A stretch of DNA of 64,000 nt, taken from the NCBI GenBank assembly GCA_021234155.1, contig JAJEKV010000010.1, positions 11,984,359-12,048,358 on the forward strand. Reading direction: 5' to 3'. This document shows, piece by piece, positions 20,600 to 32,206 of the stretch. The notes beneath the pieces are model-generated. The model did not search any database. It was not told the DNA's origin and saw only the letters and a list, made by a program, of their open reading frames with translations. A program made the position numbers and the translations under genes. Positions within the stretch are counted from its first letter, which is position 1. Every line of letters begins with the position of its first letter. The stretch comes from Isoetes taiwanensis. Its lineage: Eukaryota > Streptophyta > Lycopodiopsida > Isoetales > Isoetaceae.

Positions 20600-22230
20600 T
20601 GTGACGGTCCAGGGGAATATACGCCATAAATACGTATATTCCTGGATCCGTCACTATACAAGTCTATCTTCATAGCCTTGTATACCATAGGTTGTGGCAC
20701 TAGGGGGCATGGCCAAGTTATTCTCATAACTTAGCCAACCATGGGTTAGACCATTATCCACGTGGCCTTAACCCATTGGGGGCACCGCCACCACCAGGAC
20801 TCACCCGATTGGTGCCCCGTGGCATCTAGGTGGACCCTAACATATAGGCCTAAACCCTAACCCTAGGCCTCTTTCCGGCCCTAGCACCCGGAGACTCACC
20901 TACTCGTTCGAAACCCGTTTGAACATGGATTGTTTGTGGCATAGGTCAGTGCGGCTGACTGGCCGGGGGTGGGCTTCGTTCTTGGGTAGGGGCGGCACCT
21001 GTGAGTCGAAGATCATGGAGGCAATACCGGATGCGGAGGGGAGAGCTTGAGGGGCGGTATATAGGATAGTAGTTGTGATAGCTTATGCGGAATTAGCATT
21101 CCGGATATGCTAGTATCTTTTATCTAGAGTAGAGCCATCCTAGAACAGTATTCAACATCTTGAACCCTAATCAATGAACCCTACAGTTAGTTAGTTGTAT
21201 GATTAGGTTAAGATGTTGTTCTTATAAATTATTCTCGTGATATGATGATTATGTGATGATGGTTGATCATGTTTGCTCCTCTTGTATTGGGAAGGGGGTA
21301 GAGACCTAGAGCCATATGTAGTATGCTCCTAGATTAGATCCCTTAGTTCCTATTAGTTGCGGCTGTGCATAGGAGCCCACCCGGGCTATTGAGGCTATGA
21401 TACGACTCGGCCACCCCATAGCGGGGCTAGAGGGAAAGTGGAGGGTGGATCCTGTAGGAGTGGGGGCTTGGGGGATCCCATAGTGGGCTAGGCTTATGGT
21501 GGGTCACGCCGTGTGGGCGAGCATGGGTCCGACACCTCACGGGGGGCAATGGTGCAGCCTGCCTCTCGAGGGCGCAAGTGTTGGCTTGGCTCGTTTTGGG
21601 GGTTAAGTGCAGTGCAATGGGTGTGTCGCCCACGATTCTCTAGTCAGCCCGCACGGAACCTCTAGACCTGGGGGAAGGGAGATGCAACCCTTCTGCCTCG
21701 TCGGACCCGGGGAGATGCAACTTTGGGTAGTCAGATGGGTGATGCCATGGGGCTGCGTATCCAGGAAGGCTAGAGTCTGTCGAGCGATTTAGCCCATCGC
21801 AAAGTATGCACGGGAGGGCGGATGGAGTGGTCAACCCTAGCCATTGTTCTATGCCAGCCCTCGCCATTGCCATGACTCGTGCGCTCTATCTTGAGGCCTA
21901 GCGGTCGGTCATCCTCCCACAGTGCCGGCGAGGGGTAGGAGCTCTCGTGTTTTAGATTGTGCTTATCATCTTTGTATTGGTATATGTGTGATGCACTACC
22001 CTTCGTGGTAGTATTTGTATATGTTTGATGCTAGTTACGGCGTGTTATAAACCCCATTTGTATAGGAGCCCATAGGGGAAGGCGCCAAGACACCTTCGTG
22101 TTCCCTCCCGCACTAGGGATCCCCCTCGAAGTCGGGGGGGTAGACAAAGGGCCCGATGCGGTTGTTGAGCCGGGCCGGGGGATTTCCTGCCGAAGTGTAC
22201 GGTTGGCGTATGTTTAGCGAGGGCGTCACA
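20600..22230 (+). repeat. 5' LTR of element 2
   Basis: The LTR begins TGTGACGGTCC and ends GGGCGTCACA, giving 7-base perfect terminal inverted repeats (TGTGACG/CGTCACA). The primer site follows directly. It is collinear with 39445-41121, sharing blocks such as GTTTGCTCCTCTTGTAT and GTAGTATGCTCCTAGATTAG. A TATATAGGATAG sequence near 21057 could be the LTR TATA box; the matching 3' LTR site is altered, so this is weak. Confidence 0.85.
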
Positions 22231-22231
22231 A

Positions 22232-22245
22232 TGGTATCGAGCAAT
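22232..22245 (+). other. Primer-binding site of element 2 (tRNA-Met type)
   Basis: TGGTATCGAGCAAT follows one base after the LTR's terminal CA. It differs from the canonical TGGTATCAGAGC by loss of one A. This is the initiator-tRNA-Met site type, as in element 1. Confidence 0.8.
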
Positions 22246-22793
22246 GTTCTTGGTTGACCAAGAACTAGCGACCATAACCATGAAGGTAGTCTAACAGGGC
22301 CTATAGGGGTGGGAAATAAACATTCCACCATTGAACCGCGAAAATGGGGGAAAATTTTTTTCTCTAGGTAGTGGGTGGGATTTAGGTTAAGTGTTAGACG
22401 AAGGAATGAGTGAGTCAAATTCACCTTCTAGAAAAATTGGAGTGAAAATTATGCATGCATCAAATTTCACCTAAAATGGGTCGAAGAATCATGCCAATCG
22501 GAGACCCGGTGAAAAATATTTGTGAACTCATAATTAGCACTCCAAACCATTAGAGAAATTCGAAAATTTAAAGATAATATCAATTAATATAGGTTAATAT
22601 ATACATTAATAGTTAAATAATTACTAAATATGGTGTAATTAATAAGGGGCTAATAAATAGGAGTAATTATGGTAGGAGAATATTCGAGGGGACCCTCCTT
22701 TTTAAATATCGACACCTCATTCTCTCTCTCCAACCCTTCACCTTCACCTCTCTCTTGCTCGGCCTTTCATCACCCATTTTAGAACCATAAGAT

Positions 22794-23887
22794 ATGGCTC
22801 GTACCAAACAAACCTACAGGGGAAGCACGGACCTAGACCCACCCTCTCCATGGCTTGAGGCGTGGGGCGACATGTCAAGAAGGTCCCCGAGCATCTTGGT
22901 AGAAGCGAGGCGATGAGGAGTCCCCCCGGTGGCCCGGCGGCGGCGGAAGACTCCTTCCATGATCTGCGGCGAGCCCAGTGATGCTTCGTCATCGGGGAGG
23001 CAGAGAAGCGGGTGAATCGCGCCGCCGGGGCCTCGGACAGCCGAGGTGGAGGAGCAGTTGAAGAAAGGTGGAGGCGGCACCACCACCCGAGGACGAAGAA
23101 GCGGACCCTTGATTGCCCAAAAGAAGGGAAGGAGAAAGTCGCGGAGTGGCACGAGGAGAGCGCCGAGGAAGAAGCGGGGCGGGAAAGGGAGCCGAGGGAG
23201 GCGGAAAGGAGGGGGCGAAGAGGAGGAAGCAGCCGGCCCTCGCCCGGACCGTCGTTATTGAAGAGAACCCCGGCGGAGGAGGAACCACAAGTGGGAGGCG
23301 GCCGGAGAAGAGGAGGAGGAAGCGGCGGGGAACCCTCGGCGCTAGGGCCACCCTACACCTAAGTGGCGGAACCACCTAAAGTGGTGAAGAAGCAAAAAGT
23401 AGTAGGGAGGCGTTCAGCCGGCGAGGACCCGAGTTCAAAGCGGAAGATGGCGGCATACAAAGTACCGCCGTGCGTTGGGCCCAGTACAATGAAGTGTCTT
23501 GCCGCGGGGAAGTGCGGTAGCGTTATTGGAGAGCGGCGAGGCGAAGAAGAATCGACCCAAGCCACCCCACCTAGACAGGAAAAACCAAGAGGGTTCACCC
23601 GCGGGCGAGCGGCCGCGTGCGGGTGTTTAGGGAGATCTGGCACTTCGGATATTGCCGCGAATCTCGATAAGAAAGCCCGCCGGCGTCTCCTTAGAGAGGT
23701 CATCTGGCGATTCGGGGGTGATTCTGGGGTAACCCCTCTAATGACCCGGGCCCTGCAGGAGGCCGCCGAAGCAGAGCTGGTGCAGCTCTTCGAGGAGGGA
23801 AACCTCTGCGCTATCCATGCTAAGCGGGTCACCCTCATGCCGAAGGACATCCACTTAGCACGGAGAATCCGCAGGGAGAGGCCCTAG
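22794..23887 (+). pseudogene. Histone H3-derived ORF, unit A of element 2
   Basis: The ATG at 22794 opens with MARTKQTYRGST, a near copy of the H3 N-terminus (ARTKQTARKST). It follows a TTTTTAAATATC TATA-like site near 22700 and a CT-rich leader. That frame stops at about 22917. From 22982 a second frame runs to 23887, broken only by one TAA at 23360. It encodes a long Lys/Arg/Glu/Gly-rich linker, [14 protein letters not shown], a KPRGFTRG segment at the KPHRYRPG position, RRRLLREV for QRLVREI, and an almost intact H3 C-terminus: [19 protein letters not shown], then [20 protein letters not shown], ending RIRRERP. H3 is normally 136 aa; this gene is about 360 codons because of the linker. The alpha-1/loop-1 region ([13 protein letters not shown]) is divergent. 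It is clearly H3-derived; nucleosome assembly by the product is not implied. Confidence 0.88.
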
Positions 23888-24684
23888 GCCTCAAATTTTG
23901 TAAATTTTGTAGAAGAGTTAAAATTTTCATGTAACTATGTTTCTTATTAATATAAAAGTTATTTTCCTCTATAATTAGGAAAAAAATGTTGTATGCTTGA
24001 AATTTAGGAAATAGAACCCAAATTGTAGTAGGATTCTTCATAGCACCCTCAAAATATCCTAGAAATCATAACTGCAACAAAATTTTGGCAAAAAAATCAT
24101 CAAAATGCTAAAATTGGAAAAGATTGAGACGGCCCTAAGGCCTCTGCGTCCCCGGCCTTATGGCGTTCAGCGGATTCACTGGCCCGGCCCCAAAATGCGC
24201 TTTTAGATGCGGTTTTGCTCAAAATAAGTTGCTAGTTAGGTTAGAATTGGCCCAATTAGCCATATTAGCATCTTCAAATTCCTAAATTGACCAAAAATTG
24301 GCCCCAAAGCAGCCAGCCAGGGTGGTGAGACCAGCGCCAAAGCGGCGTCTGCGTCGTGACGGCGAGCCATCATCCGCAGATTCACGGGTCAGCCATCTTT
24401 GGCCCAAATTAGCCAAATTTGATCCAACAAATTGCCATATAGTGTTTCTTGCTTTGTTTTGCTTAAGTTTGCACTTCATGGTAGTTCATTTGGACAACGA
24501 GCCATAGAACCAAGGTGCGTCTTAGGTAGATACCTTTTTGCCACGAACCGAGAGATCACCCCTAGTCTATAAAAATAGGTCTCATTTGCCATTTTCCTTC
24601 TCTGCGCTTCTTCCGACCCCTTAGGCGATTTTACGAACCTCAAGCCGATCTTTGCAAGCCATTTTCTACACCCTTTCACGCTCA
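23888..24684 (+). other. H3 3' flank and ORF2 promoter region, unit A
   Basis: After the H3 stop comes an AT-rich stretch (AATTTTGTAAATTTTGTAGA, then TTATTAATATAAAAG) resembling a plant 3' UTR. It is conserved in unit B at 31550-31620. A TATA box follows at 24568. No ORF of note lies between. Confidence 0.5.
24568..24574 (+). promoter_or_regulatory. Internal TATA box before ORF2, unit A
   Basis: TCTATAAAAATAGGTC lies about 115 nt before the ORF2 ATG at 24685. Unit B has CCTATAAAAATAGGTC at the same place, and element 1 has TATAAAA in the equivalent slot. Conservation in three copies supports a real promoter element separate from the LTR. Confidence 0.65.
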
Positions 24685-26209
24685 ATGGCCCGGCAACTTT
24701 GAGAGATGGTACAATCTTTGACCACATCCATCGACTTCACGTGGATCAAGCCTTCTCGTGTTTGACCCACTGTTTGATCTTCATGCAACTCGACTAGAAC
24801 ACCCTACTACCACGGACATTATGTGCCAATATGACCGGCCGAGGTCTGCCTTGGGAAGTTAGATTACCCCCTAGGGGAGGGTGGGTTTCTCTTGAGACAC
24901 TTACCCAAGCCTTAGGTCGAGAGTTGGCGGGTTCAAAGGCAAAAGCGGCTATGGGATAGGACTAGGACCATGCAGATTACATGACACTGCGGACACAATA
25001 GGCATAGGTACCTCTGCGTCTCGAGGCGGCCCCTTGCCCTCTTCATGTACTATAAGTCAATCAACAAAGTAGGGGAACCTTACATTCAGCCCTTAGACTT
25101 AGCGCCACTTGATACGTAGAACCCCCGGGATCAAATCCTAAATATAGAGTCCTCAGCCTCACGAATACTATGGCATGGCGTCTCGGGCACCATCTCTGCT
25201 GATTCATGAAGACTACGGCGGCTAGGGGGCGGAGAACCCGAATGGGGGAAGGGGAAGCAACAAGAGTCGGGGAGATGCAGCGTTGAGGCGATGGCGATGG
25301 CGGCGGAAGCGACTCACAGGCCACCGGTCGGCATCACGGCTTTGTCGCAGGTAGTCATCGGCCGGGGAGGAAGTACATTTTGCAAATGACATCCTCAACT
25401 TGTCCCTCTTCGAGAAGCGGGGGTCTTGAATCGGCGAGCTCTTGGGCATGATAGCACCACGGGAAAACCTGCGGACCTCATCGACTATTCATACCGGGGA
25501 GATTCAAAGGGAGGCGGAGAGACACTCATATCTTTGGGGAGACAATGGCGGATATAGCGACCCTATCGGCCGGAATAAAGGGAGATCTATCGGCGGGAAC
25601 CTATCATCTAAGAGGAGAGTTCAGTGAATCCTGAGCACGCTCTACAAAGCCGGGGAGGGCCCAAGCTCCCGAGCAAACCCGGTTCGAGCCAGGCATGGGG
25701 AAGGGTCCCTTAGCATCAGCGGACAGCGCAGCCGGTATGTGGAGAGACCATAGAAGATCTTATAGCTGATAGATGCCTCGGCAGAAGCGCGGCTCAAAGG
25801 AAGGGAGCGGATGCGTGGGGAAGAGCCGACGCCCTTCTATCTTCGGCCCTCGGCCAAGGGCAAATGATAGTCTTCCCAAAGGAGTTTACAGCCAAGGGGA
25901 GAAAAGTCAGGTGGCGCCTCTCCTGCTTTGAGACCCCGGCGGCCTTTCGAAGATATAAGCTATGCCGACCACATCATTCTTTTCAGCAGGCGGTCGGCGC
26001 TCCATTGCCTCGACCGGCGAGAGGAGCACCTCGAGGGGATGCAACACTTTCGGTTAGTAGCGGCAAGCGGCACGAGAACCGGGCAGGAGATGGCGAAACG
26101 CCGCGAGAGGAAGATCGGCGAGAACATCTTAGCAACCTCGGCAAAGGCCTCAGGTCGGGGATGTCGAGAACTTCTTAGGGCTTTTGGGGAGGCCATTGAA
26201 TGGTGTTAA
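24685..26209 (+). pseudogene. ORF2, unit A of element 2 (unknown function)
   Basis: The ATG at 24685 gives MARQL and soon meets a TGA. The homologous start in unit B is MALQQRTLRDGTM. Broken frames continue to a TAA at 26207. The last 93-codon frame (25928-26209) reads YADHIILFSRRSALHCLD, then HLEGMQHFRLVAASG, and is the best-preserved part. Element 1 ORF2 has a loosely similar region (DYHVTTITLVRRDLAI, then MRLLVAAPLA), suggesting homology. No known domain is recognised. It might be an accessory capsid-like or second captured gene. Confidence 0.45.
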
Positions 26210-26639
26210 ATTCTCTTAAGTCTTGCTAAATGATTTCTTGTACCCCATTATGCTAAGATATATCTACCATTGTCATGTAATCCTTATGCATTAATGACTA
26301 TTAAGCTGTTTTGCAAATGTAAGGCTTTATGATTTCTTATAACTAAAGATAATTCAATTGCAAGTAAAATTGATCAACATCTAGCTTAAATAAAATGTAT
26401 TGATGATCAAACCTTGCGTGAGGAATTGAAGGATCCCAAGACCGGCAGAGCCACTTGTGATGGGTACCAAGGAACTTGTTTGGCGAGAGAAACGGGGAAG
26501 ACTTTTGGCGAGGATATATGTCACGAGAGGCAATCAGCGCCAAGGCTGGTGCTTGAGGATGAGAACCGGATCACGAGAACCTCATCAGCCCGGGGCGGCA
26601 CCTTGATGAATGAGGCGAGGGAGGATGGACCCCCTACCT

Positions 26640-27790
26640 CCCACCTCCACCCCTTGTTTTAGGGTGGTGGCCAGGTCCCTCGGCCGAAGGGGAGGGCAAC
26701 GAGCGTGTCCCGAGGGGATAGAAGAAGGAAGAGGGAGGCTAAGAGTCCATCATCATCAGCTCCGGCTCAGCCAGACGGTTCTTCAGTGAGACTGACTCTA
26801 GCTCAGAGCGGTCGGTCACGGCACACCTAAGCGAAAGGAAAAGAGCAAAAGAAAGGCAGGATGACTTCTCCGGGGAAAAAGGTGGATAGTGCTATGAGCA
26901 ATGTATGGAAGACAAGGAGCGGGCGGTTCCGAGGAAAGGCAGTGGGGCATGGAGGCTGAAGCATGGCTTGATGAAATGGAAAAATTTGGCAACTCCTACG
27001 GTATGAAGAACAAGGACATAGGGAAAGTTGCTACAGCTAACCTTATTGGGCCAAGCAAGGATGCGGTGGAAGGGATATGCTAAGTCTAACAAAATTTGAA
27101 GAGGAACAATTGCGGTTAAGACCTTGACCAAGGCTTCCTTAAGCACTATGTGCCAAGGTCTCATACTAGTAAACCGAATCCGAAGCCAGTTTTGGCCAGA
27201 TGAGGGTAGCTTATACGGTGGCTAAGTATCACAGAAGAATTCATGAGGCTTAGGCTCCATGTTCACAGGTCTCGAGAGAGAACTAGCGTGGATACTTATA
27301 TTGAGGGTTGAGCGGCAATATCAAGAGGCTTGTTAGAGCAATCAACCCAAGGTCGATTCTGGTAGAAGATAAAGCTATAAGTTTGGAAGAGGCACGGCAA
27401 CTCAGGAGTAAGTTGAGAGGCTGATGCTCGGGGACAATACTCGAATTAAGCAATCGCGCCCGGCTACACCATGAAGTGGCCCGGCAAAGGTAAAGTCGAG
27501 AATAAAGCTTTTGGGGGCCGTAAGCCTGGGAATGCATCGAGGCGATTAGCATGGCCTCACAGGCAATCTAGCAGGAAGGAAGAGCCGGGGAATGCGGTGA
27601 GAAAAAGTTATGCTTGAGGTGCTTCAGTGAGACACCAGAACACATGATTAATCCATTCGTCCCATCGCGGTCACGGCCTTGGCGGGGAACTGCTTGGTTG
27701 GGGACTCCCCATGAGAAGGCGGCGGTGAGGCCCGAGCTGACCCGGCCGAGGAGGCCCGAGGACTTCATAGATGGTGGAGTGCCACATATG
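26640..27790 (+). pseudogene. gag: Gag region, unit A of element 2
   Basis: Gag forms the virus-like particle that packages element RNA. After a disordered leader the capsid region reads EAWLDEMEKFGNSYGMKNKD, then VATANLIGPSKD and, across frameshifts, FLKHYVPRSH, EEFMRL and AINPRSILVEDKAISLEEAR, the Ty3/gypsy retrotrans_gag pattern. A zinc-knuckle-like LCLRCFSE...EH follows near 27610-27650; its last Cys is not visible. At least four frameshifts interrupt the frame. It aligns with the element 1 gag core. Confidence 0.7.
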
Positions 27791-27829
27791 TGCAAACATT
27801 GAGGCAATTGATATAGAGAATCGGTCATT

Positions 27830-28150
27830 TGTCATTGCATTGATAGGATCATAGATAGTAATCCATGCTCTTAGTCCTCATAGATCGGTAGCTCTCATAA
27901 TTTTGCATCTCACAGAATTTTGGCTGCTATAATGAAGAACAAGGTATTGAAGTCTAAGCCAAGGCGGTGGCTATGGCAAAAAATGAAGCCATTCGACACA
28001 CTAAGGGGAGGAGGATCATCTTTGACATAGACAGGTGGGGCTAAGTGGTAGATGGGAGGCGGAAGTCATGGATATCGGAAGATATGATCTCATAGTGAAG
28101 GGATGGAATTCTTGAAGCAGTAAAGCCGCAGTTGGTGGGTAGGAATGAAG
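27830..28150 (+). pseudogene. Retropepsin-like protease region, unit A
   Basis: The stretch between gag and RT contains, across frames, a DIGRYDLIV-type segment followed by a G-W/M-E-F-L-like segment near 28075-28115. This matches the C-terminal YD(V/L)I(L/V)G(M/I)(D/E)(W/F)L motif of Ty3/gypsy proteases. The catalytic D-S/T-G triad is not readable. Assignment rests mainly on the C-terminal motif and position. Confidence 0.45.
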
Positions 28151-28249
28151 TCACCATGGCGGCACCCGGGCGGCGCAAATTGATAGTGAGGTAAGAAGCT
28201 AGATTCTCTATGCGGTGTATTTCCTTGAAGCGGCTAAGGAAAGAGTATA

Positions 28250-29150
28250 GAAAGGAATGGGTGGACTACATCTTGAGGGATGGAATCCCGGTTGAGGCAG
28301 GCAAAGCGGGAGGAAGTGACCAAAGAATCGATTGCGAGCTGAATGTAAGGCTTATTTGAGTTCAAGGATGTATTTCGGATGAAGTATTTGCCACCTTATA
28401 GGGGTGTGTGGAATGTGAGATCACATAAAACAGGATGCAAAGCCTACGGTAAGGCCATATAGAATGAGCACCCGAGAATTGATTAAGCTCAAGAAAGCGG
28501 CCGGGGTACTTTCGAGCTTGGATTTATAAGAGCAAGTGTGTCTCCTTTTGGGCACCTATACTCTTTGTGAAGAAGAAGAAAGATGGGAGCTTAAGAATGT
28601 GCATAGACTATGCGTGACTCAATAAGCGAGCGATAAAGAACAAGTATGCATTGCCAAGGGCGAGATGACCTAATGGACCAGTTACAGGGCAAAAGGTATT
28701 CTCTAAAATTGATTTGAGATTCGAGGACACCATCGAGATAAGAATAAAAGAAGAGGAACATCATATGGGGCCTTTTAGAATGCTGGTACATTCCACTTTG
28801 AGTTCTGATGGTACCCTTTGGACTATCCGAGCGCTCGGCAAGCGTTTATAAGCCTCATGAGCGACATCTTGAGACTTCTTGGATGAGTTTGTTGTTTATG
28901 CTAATGACGACATCCTAATCTCTGACCAAGTCCTTGAGGAGCATTGTCGGCATCTCGGAAAGTGTTGGAGAAGTTGAGGCGTCATCGGTTGTATAGGAAG
29001 CTCTCTAGGTGCCACTTTCTTGATAGTAGAGTGGGTATTTGGGGCATGTAGTAGCTTATCAGAAGTCTCCATGAATCCATCTAAGATTGAGGCAATAGTT
29101 GATTGGCGGCTCCAAGGAATGTGGCGAAGTAAGAAGCTTTCTCACAGTAG
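28250..29150 (+). pseudogene. pol: Reverse transcriptase, unit A of element 2
   Basis: The RT core is easily read despite frameshifts: KPTVRPYRMSTRELIKLKK, a FVKKKKDGSLRMCIDY-type block near 28567-28615, KNKYALP, QGKRYSLKLI/FSKIDL near 28690, an HFEF.WYPLDYPSA segment (for the usual MPFGLTNAP), then DEFVVYANDDILI at 28883-28920. The catalytic YxDD box has one extra residue (Y-A-N-D-D), which would probably inactivate it. EEHCRHLGKVLEKLRRHRLY and the KLS.CHF thumb segment follow. Confidence 0.8.
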
Positions 29151-29189
29151 GGATATTCTGAAGAGAAGTTAAATGAGGACTTTCTTGAA

Positions 29190-29915
29190 ATTAGAGCGTC
29201 CCCCTTTATTAGGACCTCACTTAAAGGCCAAGAAGATTAAGGATTGGACTAGCCATTGGTTAGAAAGTCAAGCTTCTTTTGAGAGCTTAAAGAGGCCTTA
29301 GCTGCTTGACACCGGTCTTGTTCTCGGATCAGTAAAGATAAGTTGGTAACAGGATCTGAAGCAAGATAACCTTGAGGCAGTCTTGATGCAAGAAGGAAAA
29401 TAATGATAGCCCTCTGACTGAAGAAGATGAGCGGCAGAACAAGCGTACCCAACCCATGATCGGGGGCTGCTAGCAGCCATTTAATGAGCATTGAGGATGT
29501 GGGCATTGCTCTGGCGGGAAGGAAGTTTGATTGGATCGCGATCACGAGCCGGTATCTCTTCACCCAACCACTCCTCAACTTAAGGCAAAGAAGGTGGATG
29601 GAATTCCTTGAGGAGTATGACTTTGATATTGTATATAAGCACGGTAAGCAATATTTGTAGCGAGATGCCCTCTCCGGGGAGACCATTCCAGTTAAGGATG
29701 CATTGTAATCGCGATTTCCTCTTTTGAGTGCTTGAGTTTGGCAAGAAGATTGAGGAGTCATATAGCAGAGATGTGGACTCCAAGGAGGTATGGGAAAGTC
29801 TTTCCAAAGGAAGCGAGCGAATGGGCTGAAGCCTTCAAGCATTATCGCGGCGCGCTGGCTGAGCTCTCCCGGACGGGATTTCCGCCATGCACGGGTCGCA
29901 TGTTTATAAGTGGTT
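29190..29915 (+). pseudogene. pol: RNase H and spacer, unit A
   Basis: Frames after the RT contain an FESLKRGLS-type segment (29275-29300), PVLFSDQ near 29315 and a [20 protein letters not shown] run near 29560-29620. Then come the [11 protein letters not shown] block and an ADALS-type end near 29620-29680. This is the standard RNase HI-to-spacer order in Ty3/gypsy pol. The spacer ends near TGCACGGGTCGCATGTTTAT (29889-29907), which aligns to CTGCACGGGCATGTTGTAAA in unit B. Confidence 0.65.
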
Positions 29916-29940
29916 ACCACAATGGTGAGTCAGAAATGTT
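29905..29940 (+). other. Junction between units A and B, with a relic primer site
   Basis: Pol sequence ends at about 29913 and is followed by GGTTACCACAATGGTGAGTC. That aligns to GGCGTCACAATGGTATCGAG at the LTR/primer-site boundary (22221-22240). The second unit thus starts at the internal edge of the LTR, not inside it. Short similarity (ATGTTTA) precedes both sides and could mark a template-switch site. Confidence 0.65.
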
Positions 29941-30461
29941 CTCTGCTGACTCAAGAACTAGCACCCACTATAACCATGAAGGTAGCCCAACAGCCTATAG
30001 GGTGGGAAATAAATATTCCGCCCACCATTGAACTCAAAATGGGGAAAATTTTTTCTCCCAGTAGTGGGTCGATTTAGTTTAAGTGTTAGGACGGAAGGAA
30101 TGAGCGAGTCAAACAAATTCTGGAGTGCCCTGAGGAAATTATGCATCTGGTGATCAAATTTCACCTAAATGGGTCAAGAATCATGCCAATCGGAGACCTG
30201 TGTTCGCTAACTCAATAATTAGCACTCCAAACCATTAGAGAAATTCGAAAAATTTAAAGATAATATCAATTAATATAGGTTACTACATTAATAGTTTAAA
30301 CAATTACTAAATATGGTAATACCTAATAAGGGCCAATAACAGGAGTACTCATGGTGGAATATTCCCAGCACTCTCCCTAAATATCCACCCTCATTCTCTC
30401 TCTCCAACCCTCTTCACCTTCACCTCTTTGCTCACCTCATTACCCATTTTCCAACCATAAG

Positions 30462-31547
30462 ATGCTCACCAAACAAAACCGCCAGAAGCTCCGGATCAGA
30501 CCCACCCTCTCCATGGCGCAGCAAAGGCATGATTTCTACAGCGTCCCCTGGCATCTTCTACCGGGTTGAAGTTTGTAGACGAGGAGTCCCCCCGCCGCCA
30601 GCACAGCTGTTTAAGACTCCCTTCCATGATGCCTGGCAGCCCCAAAGAAGAGCTCCTCGCCATCGAGGCAGTTTTGGTAACCGTGAATCGCTACCACTTC
30701 TGGCCCCGTGACACCGGAGGTGGAGGAACGTGCTGGAAGAACAGGAGGAGCAAAGCCACCACCACCGTATCACAGCTGGCCCTTCGCTCCCAAAAAGAAG
30801 GAAGGGATAAGCTCACCAGAGTGGCCCCGCGGAGGCCGTGAAGCAGCCTTTTCGGAGCCGGAAAGGGAGCCGAGGGTTTAGAAAGGATAGTACTCTGAAG
30901 AGGAGGAACTACGGACGCCGCTATTAAAGAGCCCCTACAGGAGGAGGAACTGCGGGAGGGCTTAATTTGAGAAAGAGGAGGAGGAAGCGCACAGTACCCC
31001 TGAAGCCAGGGCCACCCTACCCCAGAAAAATTTTGGAATCCAAACCTAAAGTGGTGAAGAAGCAAAGGTAGGGAAGTTTTCGCTCGGGCTCGGACACAGG
31101 ATCAAGAAGTTCCGCCTTTAAGATGGCGGGCAGATAAGGAGTACCTTCGGCTGCTGACGGCGGGTACAATGAGTGGTGCACCGCCAGAGGCGGTGCAAAT
31201 TGCCAGGTGCTTGTCGGGCGAAGCAATCAGCCTGCCACCCCCACCTAGACCGGAAAACCCCAAGAGGTTCTCACCACCAAAGACGCGACGCTCTCGGGTG
31301 TTTGTGTGGAGATACTGCGACTTCTGATGCACCACCCCTGGCGGCAGCGCTCTCGAAAGGCCTCCCCTTAGAGGTCATGCAGCCAGCTCCTAATTCCTCA
31401 CAGAAAATCCCTCTAATGACCCGCCCCCAGGAGGAGGTCGGCAGAGTCGGTACCGAGAGGGAAACCTTCGCGCTTATCCATGCTAAGCTTAAATACCCCC
31501 ATGTCATGACATCCACTTTAGCAATCTGAGAATCATATGGAGTCCAG
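30462..31547 (+). pseudogene. Histone H3-derived ORF, unit B of element 2
   Basis: The ATG at 30462 corresponds to that of unit A. With one-base corrections the tail would read M-(x)-T-K-Q-T-A-R-S-S, so the ARTKQTAR start of H3 is recognisable. A basic linker follows, then PKVVKKQR-like sequence at about 31045. A TVALGCLWRYC-like segment near 31300 matches GTVALREIRRYQ of H3 better than unit A does. The C-terminus is badly eroded: MTRPQEEVGR and ETFALIHAKLK stand for ALQEAAEA and [10 protein letters not shown], and the final helix is frame-broken near 31500-31545. Confidence 0.65.
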
Positions 31548-32206
31548 GGTCTCAAATTTTGTAAATTTGTAGAAGAGTTAAAATCTCTTCTATGTAATCA
31601 TGTTCTTATTAATATAAAAGTATTTTCCCCAAAATTAGGGAAAAAAATGTCAGACAGTTTTGAAATTTAGAAATAGAACCCAAATTGTAGTAGGATTCTT
31701 CCATAGCACCCTCAAAATATCCTAGAATCATAACGCTAAATGTAAATTCTTGGTAAAAATCATCAAAATGTTAAATTGGGGCCAAACCCGCAGACCACAA
31801 TTTAAGGCCTCAAGGCCCCTCGATTTGGCTCCGGATTTCTCCTCCAATCTCACCCAAAACGCTTTACGGCTCAAAATAAGTTGCTATTAGGTTAGAATTG
31901 GCCCAATTAGCCATATATTAGCATCTTCAAATTCCCAAATTGATCTCACCACCAAAACAGCTTGACCGGTGAGACCATACCAAACGCCTGCCCGACGCTG
32001 AGGCCATCCGCAATTTCATCTTCAAATGTTCTATTCCAATTCAAATTAGCCAAATTTGATCCAACAAACGGCCATATGTTGTTTGCCTTTGTTTCTTTTG
32101 CTTTAAGTTTGACTTCATGGTAGTTCTATCACAACTGTGAGCTATATAGAACCAAGGCCTCGCCTTAGTAGGTACCCTTTGCACTAACCCCAGACGTTCT
32201 TAGCCC

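Larger units (their letters stand above)
22226..29915 (+). repeat. Tandem unit A of the element 2 interior
   Basis: This unit runs from the LTR/primer-site boundary to the RNase H-integrase spacer. It is repeated as unit B. Anchor pairs include the primer-site flank (22231 and 29921), the H3 leader (22690 and 30360), the H3 3' end (23890 and 31545), the ORF2 TATA box (24568 and 32207), the ORF2 end (26205 and 33840), the CATCATCATC tract (26748 and 34380) and the RNase H end (29760 and 37230). Confidence 0.85.

Noticed and set aside
23046-23261. Strongly basic frame (KSRSGTRRAPRKKRGGKGSR) as a separate histone H1-like or protamine-like gene
   Set aside because: It overlaps the H3 ORF in another frame and lies between H3 tail and H3 fold; a GC- and purine-rich linker read in a shifted frame gives such basic proteins easily.
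22794-23887. The H3 ORF as an ordinary host histone gene lying between two retrotransposons
   Set aside because: It sits between the primer site and gag, is duplicated with the rest of the element interior, and a related element has it in the same position.
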